A stretch of DNA of 64,000 nt from Kribbella pittospori (GTDB taxonomy: Bacteria; Actinomycetota; Actinomycetes; Propionibacteriales; Kribbellaceae), in the NCBI RefSeq assembly GCF_004331465.1, contig NZ_SJKB01000002.1, positions 682,001 through 746,000 on the forward strand, written 5' to 3'. Each line of letters begins with the position of its first letter. The stretch's first letter is position 1. Under the pieces are notes generated by a model. It was not told where the DNA came from, searched no databases, and saw nothing but the letters and a program-made list of their open reading frames with translations. Of this stretch, positions 1-7,104 are shown piece by piece. The translations under genes were made by a program, and so were the position numbers.

Positions 1-223
1 TGCGGGATGATCAGGTACAGGCCGTAGAAGACGGCCGCCAGGCAGGCGGCGAAGCAGAGCCCGGCCACCGTGGTGTCGACGACCGACGGCGGCTTCTTCT
101 CGTCGATCGCCACCGCCCGCCGCGCCATCGCCGCCACTCCGAGCGCGAACACGACCGCCACCCCGACCCCGAAGATCAGGCTGACCAGTGCCACCTCACC
201 GAGCCGCACTCCAGTCGATGTGC
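1..223 (-). pseudogene. small membrane protein downstream of PiT, frame-shifted near its start, cut by the window edge
   Basis: A good Shine-Dalgarno (GAGGAG) precedes an ATG at 223, but that frame stops after nine codons (MHIDWSAAR). The downstream frame, open from a GTG at 209 to the window edge, reads VRLGEVALVSLIFG and continues as a hydrophobic segment, a basic stretch (ARRAVAIDEKK) and a second hydrophobic segment. Removing one G (plus-strand C at 204 or 205) joins the two into MHIDWSALGEVALVSLIFG. That matches the MHID-W-A-LG start I know from small membrane proteins beside actinobacterial PiT genes. It lies directly downstream of the phosphate permease and probably shares its transcript. 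Either a real one-base insertion or a sequence error explains it; the alternative is an intact gene starting at GTG 209. Function unknown. Confidence 0.6.
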
Positions 224-238
224 ATCGCCGTACTCCTC

Positions 239-1126
239 TCAGGCCGCCGCGGCCGTGGTGGCCGGCGTGGTCGGGTACTTGTTGACGTTGTCCGACGTCA
301 CCGGGCGGCGGCGGGACGCGAGGTAGATGCCGCCACCGGCCACGATCGCGAGCAGCGCGATGATGACGACGCCGAGGTTGCCGGAGTCGGCCACGCGGCC
401 GGACAGCGCGCCGACGACCGCGGCGGCCGGCAGCGTGATGGCGGCGATGGCCAGACCGGCCGAGAGGATCACCCACACCGGCGGCCCGGAGCCCTGCGCC
501 AGGCTGCCCGAGGTGATCAGCACCAGCGTGATGACGCCCATCGTCTTCTGCGCGTCACCGGTGCCGTGCGCGAGTGAGACCAGTGAGGCGGAGGCGATCT
601 GACCGGCACGGAACCCGTCCTCGACCGACTTCTGCCGGGCCCGCTGGGTGATCTTGTAGGCCAGGAAGGTGCCCAGCAGGGCCACGACGCCGGCCACGAT
701 CGGTGCGGCCACGGCCGGCACGATGACCTTCTGCACCACGGTGCCGAAGTGCACCGCACTACTGCCGGCCGCGATCCAGGTGGCGCCGATCAGTCCACCG
801 AACAGCGCGTGCGACGAGGAACTCGGCAGGCCGAGGTACCAAGTCAGCAGGTTCCACAGGATCGCGCCGACCAGGCCGCCGAAGATGACCGGGACGGTGA
901 TCTTGGTGTCGTCGACCAGTCCGCTGGAGATGGTCTTGGCCACCTCGGTGGAGATGAAGGCGCCGACCAGGTTGAGCACTGCCGAGATGGCCACCGCGAT
1001 CTTGGGTCTGAGCGCGCCGGTGGCGATGGACGTCGCCATCGCGTTGGCGGTGTCGTGGAATCCGTTGGTGAAGTCGAAGACCAGAGCGGTGACGATCACC
1101 ACGACGACGAGGAACGACAGGTCCAT
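239..1126 (-). CDS. PiT-family inorganic phosphate permease with an internal deletion
   Basis: Membrane permease of the PiT family (phosphate with a coupled cation), 295 aa. The first PiT repeat is intact (NGFHDTANAMATS at residues 21-33, LGLPSSSSHAL at 98-108). The second half keeps the GQIASASLVSLAHGTGDAQKTMG block (from residue 175), then jumps from LSAGLAIA directly to AITLPAAAVVGA near residue 229 (about nt 440). In the neighbouring paralogue these two points are about 83 residues apart, and the missing part holds the GFASE...STTH signature of the second repeat. The C-terminus (ASRRRPVTSDNVN) is normal for larger actinobacterial PiT proteins. The reading frame is uninterrupted, so the loss is in frame. 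Transport activity is doubtful. It is separate from the PiT/DUF47 pair upstream by about 87 nt. Confidence 0.85.
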   Translation of the reverse strand: MDLSFLVVVVIVTALVFDFTNGFHDTANAMATSIATGALRPKIAVAISAVLNLVGAFISTEVAKTISSGLVDDTKITVPVIFGGLVGAILWNLLTWYLGLPSSSSHALFGGLIGATWIAAGSSAVHFGTVVQKVIVPAVAAPIVAGVVALLGTFLAYKITQRARQKSVEDGFRAGQIASASLVSLAHGTGDAQKTMGVITLVLITSGSLAQGSGPPVWVILSAGLAIAAITLPAAAVVGALSGRVADSGNLGVVIIALLAIVAGGGIYLASRRRPVTSDNVNKYPTTPATTAAAA

Positions 1127-1213
1127 GCGATCACTTCCCTGGGGCGGACGATCAGCAGCGACGATCGACCGTAGGCCGGGTGAGTGAACGTGGAATGAAC
1201 CCAGCCTGGGAAC

Positions 1214-2212
1214 TTACTCCAAGATCAGGTGGGCCAGTCCGTAGCAGGCCGCGGCGACCAGGCCGGCGGCGGGAATGGTCAGCACCCAGGCCACGACGAT
1301 GCTCCTGGCAACGCCCCAGCGGACCGCGGACAGCCGCTTGGTCGCGCCGGCGCCCATCACCGCGGACGTGATCGTGTGGGTGGTGGAGACCGGCGCGTGC
1401 AGGCCGATCGCCATCACGTACAGCACGGTCGCGGCGACCGCCTCGGAGGCGAACCCCCGGGCCGGGTCCAGATGGATGATCCGGCGGCCCAGGGTGCGCA
1501 TGATCCGCCAGCCGCCGGAGTACGTGCCGAGCGAGATCGCGGTCGCGGCCGAGAGCTTGACCCACAGGGGGATCCCGTCCGACTCGTTGACGTGACCGGT
1601 GGTCAGCAGGGCGAGGAAGATGACACCCATCGTCTTCTGCGCGTCCTGCAGACCGTGGCCGAGCGCCACCGCCGCGGCCGACAGTGACTGCGACATCCTG
1701 AAGCCGCGGGTGACCTTGCCCGGATTGCTGCGCCGGAACACCCAGAGGATCGCGAGCATCAGCACGAAGGCGCCGAGGAAGCCGACCCCCGGCGACAGCA
1801 CCATCGGGATGACGACCTTGTCGAGAATCCCGGACCACAGCACCACGCTGCCCGAGGCGATCCCGGCGCCGACCAGGCCACCGATCAACGCGTGCGAGGA
1901 GGAACTGGGCAGGCCGAGGCGCCAGGTGATCAGGTTCCAGGTGATCGCGCCGATCAGTCCCGCGATCACGACGACCAGGCCGTGCTCCCCGCTCGGTGCG
2001 CTGATGATGCCCTTGCCGACGGTCTCGGCCACCTCGGTGCCGAGGAACGCTCCGAGGAAGTTCATCACCGCCGCCATCGCGAGCGCGACCCGCGGGGTCA
2101 GCGCCCGGGTCGAGACCGAGGTCGCGATCGCGTTCGCGGCGTCGTGGAAGCCGTTGGTGTAGTCGAAGACCAGCGCGATGACGACGACGGCGACGACGAG
2201 CGTGAGCTCCAC
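1214..2212 (-). CDS. PiT-family inorganic phosphate permease
   Basis: Full-length low-affinity phosphate permease, 332 aa, many hydrophobic segments. Both PiT repeats are present: NGFHDAANAIATS near residue 21, LGLPSSSSHAL near 99, and in the second half GHGLQDAQKTMG, GFASEAVAATV and APVSTTHTITSAVMGAG. The start is a GTG at 2212; its Shine-Dalgarno AAGGAGA lies inside the last codons of the DUF47 gene upstream, which ends 2 nt before. This spacing implies translational coupling. DUF47-PiT pairs are a standard arrangement in which the PhoU-like partner is thought to modulate the permease. It is the useful in-window reference for the internal deletion in the adjacent permease. Confidence 0.93.
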   Translation of the reverse strand: MELTLVVAVVVIALVFDYTNGFHDAANAIATSVSTRALTPRVALAMAAVMNFLGAFLGTEVAETVGKGIISAPSGEHGLVVVIAGLIGAITWNLITWRLGLPSSSSHALIGGLVGAGIASGSVVLWSGILDKVVIPMVLSPGVGFLGAFVLMLAILWVFRRSNPGKVTRGFRMSQSLSAAAVALGHGLQDAQKTMGVIFLALLTTGHVNESDGIPLWVKLSAATAISLGTYSGGWRIMRTLGRRIIHLDPARGFASEAVAATVLYVMAIGLHAPVSTTHTITSAVMGAGATKRLSAVRWGVARSIVVAWVLTIPAAGLVAAACYGLAHLILE

Positions 2213-2214
2213 GC

Positions 2215-2847
2215 TCAGCTCTCCTTGACGGCGATCTGCTCGACCGTGTTGGCGACGTGTTCGAAGGCGTCGATCGCGGCCTCCAGCAGGTCCACCACGG
2301 TCTTGAACTTCATCACGGTCAGCGCGTCGTACTCGCCGCTGAACAGCTTGGCGATGATCCGCCGGTGCACCGCGTCACCGGTGTTCTCGAGCCGGTTGAT
2401 CTCGATCCAGTACTCGGCCAGGTCCTTCATCGTGCGCAGCCGGGGCATCGTCTCGGCGGTCAGTTGCGCCATCCGCTGGAGGACCTCGATCTGCTCGGCG
2501 ATCTCCTCCGGCAGCTTTTCCAGGTTGAACAGGTGGACCGAGTCGACGGCCTCCTCCATGAAATCCATCACGTCGTCGAGATCGGAGGCCAGCCGGTAGA
2601 TGTCCTCGCGGTCGAACGGGGTGACGAACGTCGAGTTCACCCGGCGGATGATCGAGTGGGTGGTCTCGTCGGCCGCGTGCTCGGCGTCCTTCATCTGGGC
2701 GGCGATCTGGTGGCTCGACGACAGCCCGGTTCCGGCGGTGCTGCCGAGCAATTCGGCCAGGATCCGGGATCCGTCCACGAGGTGGTTGGCGGATTCGGTG
2801 AAAAGGTCGTAGAACGTCGGGTCGTTCGGACGCAGACGTAACGGCAC
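2215..2847 (-). CDS. DUF47 / PhoU-like phosphate transport accessory protein
   Basis: Cytosolic all-helical protein of the DUF47 family (210 aa from the chosen start), homologous to PhoU. It has the expected LRPNDPTFYDLF start, a HAADETTHSIIRR helix, the acidic FDREDIYRLASDLDDVMDF segment that binds metal in PhoU-like proteins, and RLENTGDAVHRRI near the C-terminus. I chose GTG 2847 because it has GGAG six bases upstream and family members begin at this point; a TTG at 2874 would add nine residues without an evident ribosome site. A TAGCAT box (minus strand, 2889 to 2884) could be the -10 of this operon; it abuts the long hairpin element at 2889. It is the first gene of the DUF47-PiT pair. 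Confidence 0.88.
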   Translation of the reverse strand: MPLRLRPNDPTFYDLFTESANHLVDGSRILAELLGSTAGTGLSSSHQIAAQMKDAEHAADETTHSIIRRVNSTFVTPFDREDIYRLASDLDDVMDFMEEAVDSVHLFNLEKLPEEIAEQIEVLQRMAQLTAETMPRLRTMKDLAEYWIEINRLENTGDAVHRRIIAKLFSGEYDALTVMKFKTVVDLLEAAIDAFEHVANTVEQIAVKES

Positions 2848-2888
2848 TTCAAGCTCCGGATGAACGAGGGACAAACCGTGAACATGCT

Positions 2889-3053
2889 AGGGCATGGCTT
2901 TCAGTCCCCTGCCGTCGCGAGCAGGTGCTCGGTGGTGTAGCTCGGTGTGCTGGGGCCGAGGTTTCGATGCGAAGCATCGTGACCTTGGCACCAGTGCAGT
3001 GAGATGCGCCACCGAGTGCCGCGCAGTAGGCAGGGGGCTGAAAGCCATGCCCT
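2889..3053. repeat. long hairpin element, copy A (25-bp terminal stem)
   Basis: The arms 2889-2913 and 3029-3053 pair over all 25 positions, with one G-U type pair. The arms begin AGGGC and end GCCCT. Inside are GCGAGCAGGTGC on the left (from 2916) and CCGAGTGCCGCGCAGTA on the right, the same sequences found in copy B at 13662-13746. Copy A carries about 80 extra bases that fold into nested stems: CTCGGTGG (2928-2935) with CCACCGAG (3009-3016), GCCGAGGT (2955-2962) with ACCTTGGC (2982-2989), and a tip CGATGC-GAA-GCATCG (2965-2979). It sits between the DUF202 gene end and the DUF47-PiT promoter. No good reading frame is seen in it. Confidence 0.85.
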
Positions 3054-3152
3054 CGGGGGGAACTTGCGGTTGACGGCGCATCCGCCTGGTCAAGGTAGCG
3101 CGTCGGTATGAACTGCCCCAAGGGGAAGTGACCGGAGAGTATCCGAATCGTT

Positions 3153-3461
3153 TCAACGAGTGATCACGGCGTACAGGTCGAAAAGACCCACCACGAGCAC
3201 CAGTCCGGCCGCGATCCGGAGCACCCGATCGTGGCCGAGGGCATGGATCGCGGCACCTCCGGTACGGCGGTAGACGGCGCTCACCGCTGCCCAGCAGGAC
3301 AGGGACAGCACCAGTACGACGATGCCGAGGCCGGTGCGGACGTCCGACGTACCGTGGCCGGAGGCAAGCAACAGGACGCCGTTCGCGATCAGTCCAAGGG
3401 CGGTCCGGCGCCAGGCGAGCAGGGTGCGCTCGGGCTGCAGCCCGGGATCGGGTGTGCTCAT
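3153..3461 (-). CDS. DUF202 membrane protein (second of a pair)
   Basis: About 102 aa, three predicted membrane segments and the DUF202 signature ERTLLAWRRTALGL near the N-terminus. The ATG at 3461 overlaps the stop of the preceding DUF202 gene by 4 nt (ATGA), so the two are translationally coupled; an upstream GTG (3467) would add two residues. It is the last gene of the minus-strand operon that starts with the DMT exporter, and is followed by hairpin element A. DUF202 proteins are small inner-membrane proteins without an established biochemical function. Paired small DUF202 proteins like these may form a heteromer; that is inference. Confidence 0.85.
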   Translation of the reverse strand: MSTPDPGLQPERTLLAWRRTALGLIANGVLLLASGHGTSDVRTGLGIVVLVLSLSCWAAVSAVYRRTGGAAIHALGHDRVLRIAAGLVLVVGLFDLYAVITR

Positions 3462-3802
3462 CGCCACAGTGAGAAGATCAGGCCGATCAGGCCGACCACG
3501 GCGATCGTTGCCCCCAGCATCAGCGGCAGGCGGGTCAACGGGAGCGGCCCACCGCGGCGGATCGCGGCCAGGTTCTGCTGCCAGCGGCGGAAGGCGCCGG
3601 CCGTGGTGATGATACCGACAGTAACCAGAACGACACCGATGATGCGCGCGGGCCAGCGGTCCGGACCGAGATCCAGGAACTGCACCGCGGACAGACCGCC
3701 GGCGTAGCAGGCCAGCGAGGTCCGCAGGTAGGCCAGATAGGTGCGTTCGTTCGCCAGGGTGAAGCGGTAGTCGGGTTCGGTCTCTTCGTACTCTTCCGTC
3801 AT
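3458..3802 (-). CDS. DUF202 membrane protein (first of a pair)
   Basis: 114 aa. The acidic N-terminus (TEEYEETEPDYRF) precedes the DUF202 motif LANERTYLAYLRTSLACYAGG, followed by two more hydrophobic segments near residues 54-70 and 90-112. It overlaps the GH3 lipoprotein gene by an ATGA junction at 3799-3802 and the next DUF202 gene by another at 3458-3461, so all three are coupled. Resembles small YidH-type DUF202 proteins. Substrate or role unknown; the operon context with a peptidoglycan-sugar hydrolase suggests an envelope role, which is inference only. Confidence 0.87.
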   Translation of the reverse strand: MTEEYEETEPDYRFTLANERTYLAYLRTSLACYAGGLSAVQFLDLGPDRWPARIIGVVLVTVGIITTAGAFRRWQQNLAAIRRGGPLPLTRLPLMLGATIAVVGLIGLIFSLWR

Positions 3803-5040
3803 CCGCAGCTCACCAGGCCGTACTTCTGCTTCAGTGTCAGCACACGCCTCACGCTACTGCTCACCTGCGCGGCGAACGTCTTGTCCTGCTCGGCCTTGGA
3901 CACCAGCGCGTTCACCATGGTGGCCGTCTGCGACGCCGTGGCGTTGATCACGATGTCCCCACCGGCCGCCACGAACCGCGTCGCCCGCTGCCCCACCGGC
4001 ACCGATTTGACCTCCGCGGCCGCTCCGACGTCGTCGGTGATGACCACTCCATCGAACCCGAGGTCCCCGCGCACCATCCCCTGGATGACGGTCCGCGAGA
4101 ACACGGCACGGTTCTTCGGATCGATCTTGGCGTAGGTGACGGTGGCGATCATCACCATCTCGCTCCCCGCCCGGACGCCGTCCGCGAACGGCTTGAGGTA
4201 GGCGTCCCCGCGGACGGTGACGTTGTCGACCACTCCGGACGAGAAGTCCGTGTTGCCGCGCACCCGGCCGAGTCCCGGGAAGTGCTTCACCGAGGTCATC
4301 ACTCCGGCCGACCGCATGCCGCGTACGAACGCCTGGACCGGCGGCCCGACCTCAGCCGGGGTGTTGCCGTACTCCCTGTCCAGACTGCCGATCGGCGCGT
4401 TCTGACTCTTCAGAGAGCTCGGTACGACGTCCGCCACCGGAGCGAGGTTGAGGTTCACACCGGCCTGCTTGAGTTGGTCGCCCCAGTGGTCCGCGTTGCT
4501 GGTGAGCTTGGAGCTGGACCAGGTGCCCTGCACGGTGGCTGCGGGGATGCGGTCGAAGCCGGATCCCTTGAGGCGCTGGATCTGTCCGCCCTCCTGGTCC
4601 GCTGCGATCAGCGGCCGGACGCCCTTGACCGTGTCGGCGGTCCTGACCGCAGCCATCGCCGTACGCGTGTGGGAGAGGCTGCCACCAGTGCCGAGCAGGA
4701 GTACGCCGCCGGGCTTCTCCTGCTGGACGATGGAGCGCTGGCTCGAGGTCATGCCGTTGGCACTGATACCGGTGAGGATCAGCTGGGCCGCCTTCTCGCT
4801 GAGCGTGAGGGCTTTGAGCTTCTGGTCGACGCAACTCGCCGGTGTTGCTGTCGGCGTGGGAGTCGGGGTTGCTGACGGCGTCGGCGTCGTGGGTGACTCG
4901 GTGGTCGGCGGCTGGGTCGTCGGCAGCGGCACGGAGGATGAGGGCGCCGTACTCGGACCGGCCGTGGGTGGAGAGTCGGTGTCGCTGCAGCCTGCGAGCA
5001 GGAGCGCCGTCAGCAGGACCAGAGCGGCTGGATGCCTCAT
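3799..5040 (-). CDS. GH3 family lipoprotein, LpqI/NagZ-like beta-N-acetylhexosaminidase
   Basis: Secreted lipoprotein of glycoside hydrolase family 3, 413 aa. A signal peptide ends in a lipobox (LLTALLLAGC), then a Thr/Pro/Ser-rich linker of about 60 residues, then the catalytic domain. GH3 landmarks are visible: DQEGGQIQRL (substrate loop), KHFPGLGRVRGNTDF, and GVVITDDVGA, whose Asp is the expected nucleophile. The Asp-Ser-His dyad motif of enterobacterial NagZ is not present; the GLGR..GNTD variant matches mycobacterial LpqI as I remember it. Predicted to release GlcNAc from muropeptides outside the membrane. The start (5040) is 2 nt after the MarR stop and the stop overlaps the first DUF202 start. 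Confidence 0.88.
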   Translation of the reverse strand: MRHPAALVLLTALLLAGCSDTDSPPTAGPSTAPSSSVPLPTTQPPTTESPTTPTPSATPTPTPTATPASCVDQKLKALTLSEKAAQLILTGISANGMTSSQRSIVQQEKPGGVLLLGTGGSLSHTRTAMAAVRTADTVKGVRPLIAADQEGGQIQRLKGSGFDRIPAATVQGTWSSSKLTSNADHWGDQLKQAGVNLNLAPVADVVPSSLKSQNAPIGSLDREYGNTPAEVGPPVQAFVRGMRSAGVMTSVKHFPGLGRVRGNTDFSSGVVDNVTVRGDAYLKPFADGVRAGSEMVMIATVTYAKIDPKNRAVFSRTVIQGMVRGDLGFDGVVITDDVGAAAEVKSVPVGQRATRFVAAGGDIVINATASQTATMVNALVSKAEQDKTFAAQVSSSVRRVLTLKQKYGLVSCG

Positions 5041-5042
5041 TG

Positions 5043-5528
5043 TCAGCGTCGCTCCCAGGCGGCGCGGTCGACCGTGTCGCCGGAGTGCCGGGCGAGCGTC
5101 GCGCACAGGTCGTAGAGGTGCTCGACCTGCTCCTCGCTGAGCGCGTCGAAGATCGACTTGCGGACTTCCTCCACATGACCGGGCGCGGTCTCGACCAGCT
5201 TCTGCCGGCCGAGGTCGGTGATGATCGCCACCTGCCCGCGACGGTCGGACTCGATCGCCTCCCGCCGTACCCATCCGGTCTGCTCGAGCCGGTTCACCGC
5301 GTGCGAGAGGCGGCTGCGTGAACCAAGGGTGGCGACGGCGAGCTCACTCATCCGCAGCCGGCCGTCAGGTGCGTCGGACAGCCGGACCAGGATCTCGTAG
5401 TAGGTGTGCGGGATTCCGGCATCGCGTTGCAGTTGCTGCTCGATCCGGGTGTTCACCACGCGCTGGGCCGCGATGAACGCTCGCCATGCCTGCTGCTCTG
5501 TCTGGTTCAGCCACCGGGGTTCCGCCAT
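5043..5528 (-). CDS. MarR-family transcriptional regulator
   Basis: 161 aa winged-helix regulator: helix-rich N-terminus (EQQAWRAFIAAQRVVNTRIEQQLQRD), recognition region MSELAVATLGSRSRLSHAVNRLEQTGWVRRE, wing with ESDRRGQVAIITDLGRQKL and a C-terminal dimerisation helix. Its ATG lies 22 nt inside the end of the DMT exporter gene, and the GH3 gene starts 2 nt after its stop, so it is an internal member of a five-gene operon rather than a stand-alone regulator. The target is unknown; regulation of its own operon is the simplest guess. Confidence 0.9.
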   Translation of the reverse strand: MAEPRWLNQTEQQAWRAFIAAQRVVNTRIEQQLQRDAGIPHTYYEILVRLSDAPDGRLRMSELAVATLGSRSRLSHAVNRLEQTGWVRREAIESDRRGQVAIITDLGRQKLVETAPGHVEEVRKSIFDALSEEQVEHLYDLCATLARHSGDTVDRAAWERR

Positions 5529-6445
5529 CCCCGCAGCGTAGCCAGTACGGCTCCGTCATGCTCGTTGAGCCTGACCAGCAGTACGGCGGCCGCACAGACC
5601 AGCATGCCGATCACCGCCAGCGCACCGATCGTCTCGTCGAACATCAGGTACGCGATCACCATCGTGGTCGGCGGTACGAGGTACAGCAGACTGCTGATGC
5701 GGGTGGCACCGGACAGCTTCAGGTTGACCAGGTAGAGCCCCCAACCGCCACCTGTTGCCAGCAGCACCAACCAGAAGACGGCGCCGTAGAAGCCCGGTTC
5801 GTTCGGCACTGTCAGTTGGTCGGTGGTCACGGCCAGCGCGACGAACAGCACAGTGGAAACAAGGCTCTGGATGCAGAGTGCGTCGAGCGAACTGGTGCTG
5901 GGCTTGCGGCGGCGTTCCAGACACGTGCCGACGACCATGCCGAGCACACCCCCGAGTGGCACCAGGAAGAGCAGCGGTGAGAGGTGGCCGGCGTGTAGGT
6001 CATCCGCGACGACGAGAGCGACTCCGGCGAGGCCGAGTGCCAGACCGATCCACTGACGTCGATTGACGGGTTCGCTGAGCAACGGTCCGGCGACTGTGGC
6101 GATCAGGATCGGTTGAAGCGACCCGATGAGTGCAGTGACGCCCGCACTGATGCCGTGGTCGATCCCCGTGAAGATGAGGCCGAGATAAACGAACTGGGTG
6201 AGGACCGCCATCCCGACCTGGGTCACCAGGTCCCGTTTCGTCACTCGCGGGCGGCGGATGGCGAGGATCACCAGAGCCAACGCACCCGCAACCACGTAGC
6301 GCCAGGCGAGCAGGTCGAAGGCGGTCGTGTACTGCGTCCCCCACCGGGCGCCGATGAACCCGGAACTCCAGAACACGACGAACCCGGCGCCCGCGATCAC
6401 AGTCACCGCGGGCAGACGCCGTACCGGAAGGGCCTGTGTGGTCAT
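5507..6445 (-). CDS. EamA/DMT-superfamily transporter (metabolite exporter)
   Basis: 312 aa with about ten membrane segments in two EamA repeats; typical features are VFWSSGFIGARWG near residue 24, ALIGSLQPILIA near the end of repeat 1 and SSLLYLVPPTTMVIAYLMFDE in repeat 2. DMT proteins of this type usually export amino acids or other small metabolites. The substrate cannot be read from sequence. It is the first gene of the minus-strand operon reaching to 3153 and is divergent from a TetR regulator 38 nt away, so that regulator probably controls it. There is no clear Shine-Dalgarno before the ATG at 6445. Confidence 0.88.
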   Translation of the reverse strand: MTTQALPVRRLPAVTVIAGAGFVVFWSSGFIGARWGTQYTTAFDLLAWRYVVAGALALVILAIRRPRVTKRDLVTQVGMAVLTQFVYLGLIFTGIDHGISAGVTALIGSLQPILIATVAGPLLSEPVNRRQWIGLALGLAGVALVVADDLHAGHLSPLLFLVPLGGVLGMVVGTCLERRRKPSTSSLDALCIQSLVSTVLFVALAVTTDQLTVPNEPGFYGAVFWLVLLATGGGWGLYLVNLKLSGATRISSLLYLVPPTTMVIAYLMFDETIGALAVIGMLVCAAAVLLVRLNEHDGAVLATLRGWRNPGG

Positions 6446-6483
6446 GAGGACACGGTAAACATACAGGTCGGTATACTGTCAGT
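6446..6483. promoter_or_regulatory. divergent promoter/operator between DMT operon and TetR gene; leaderless start for TetR
   Basis: A TATACT box at 6472-6477 is followed by six bases and a GTG at 6484, the geometry of a leaderless transcript. The 38-bp gap also holds an imperfect dyad (TACAG...CTGTCA, 6463-6482) suitable for a TetR operator, and a TATGTT box on the minus strand for the exporter operon. Both promoters therefore overlap the likely operator. Confidence 0.55.
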
Positions 6484-7104
6484 GTGCTAGCTCAGCAGAT
6501 GAGACTGCGGGTGGATCGCGGGCTGTCCGACGAGGCCCGGCTGACGCCGGCCGGGGAGCGGATCCTGGCCGCGGCGTCGACGCTGTTCTACGCGCACGGG
6601 ATCCGGACGGTCGGCGTGGACACGATCGCCGCGGCCGCCGACGTGACCAAGAAGACGCTGTACGACCGGTTCGGGTCGAAGGATCGGCTCATCGCGGCGT
6701 ACCTCGAGCGCCGGAACCGGGTCTGGCACGCGTTCCTCGACGACCAGCTCGCGGCGCGCAAGCCCGGTACGCCGGAGGAGGTCATCCTGGCGTTGTTCGG
6801 GGCACTGACCGACTGGGTGGCGGGGTCGCGGAACGGGTGCGGGTTCATCAACGCGAGCGTCGAGCTGGCCGCACCGGACCACCCGGCGATGCCGGTGATC
6901 GTGGGGCAGAAGCAGTGGATGCGGTCCGAGTTCAAGGCACAGGCCGAGCTGGCGGGGCTTGCTGACGCGGGTGAGCTCGCCGATCGTCTGCTCCTGCTGC
7001 ACGAGGGCGCACTGGTGAGCTATCGGGTGGCGGCGATGGCTGACGCGACCGAGGTGGCGAGCCGCGCGGCCGCTGACATGCTGGCCTCCTGGCCGCGGAT
7101 CTAG
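6484..7104 (+). CDS. TetR-family transcriptional regulator
   Basis: 206 aa. The N-terminal helix-turn-helix is clear: AGERILAAASTLFYAHGIRTVGVDTIAAAADVTKKTLYDRFGSKDRL; the rest is a ligand-binding helical domain. I keep GTG 6484 because it sits six bases after a TATACT box (leaderless); ATG 6499 is the alternative, though neither has a Shine-Dalgarno. It diverges from the DMT/MarR/GH3/DUF202 operon, the probable target. Its stop overlaps the convergent ion channel stop by 4 nt (CTAG). Confidence 0.9.
   Translation: MLAQQMRLRVDRGLSDEARLTPAGERILAAASTLFYAHGIRTVGVDTIAAAADVTKKTLYDRFGSKDRLIAAYLERRNRVWHAFLDDQLAARKPGTPEEVILALFGALTDWVAGSRNGCGFINASVELAAPDHPAMPVIVGQKQWMRSEFKAQAELAGLADAGELADRLLLLHEGALVSYRVAAMADATEVASRAAADMLASWPRI

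Noticed and set aside
1152..1838. 228-codon frame antisense or alternate to the second PiT gene
   Set aside because: Arg/Gly/Asp-rich shadow frame of a clear PiT gene.
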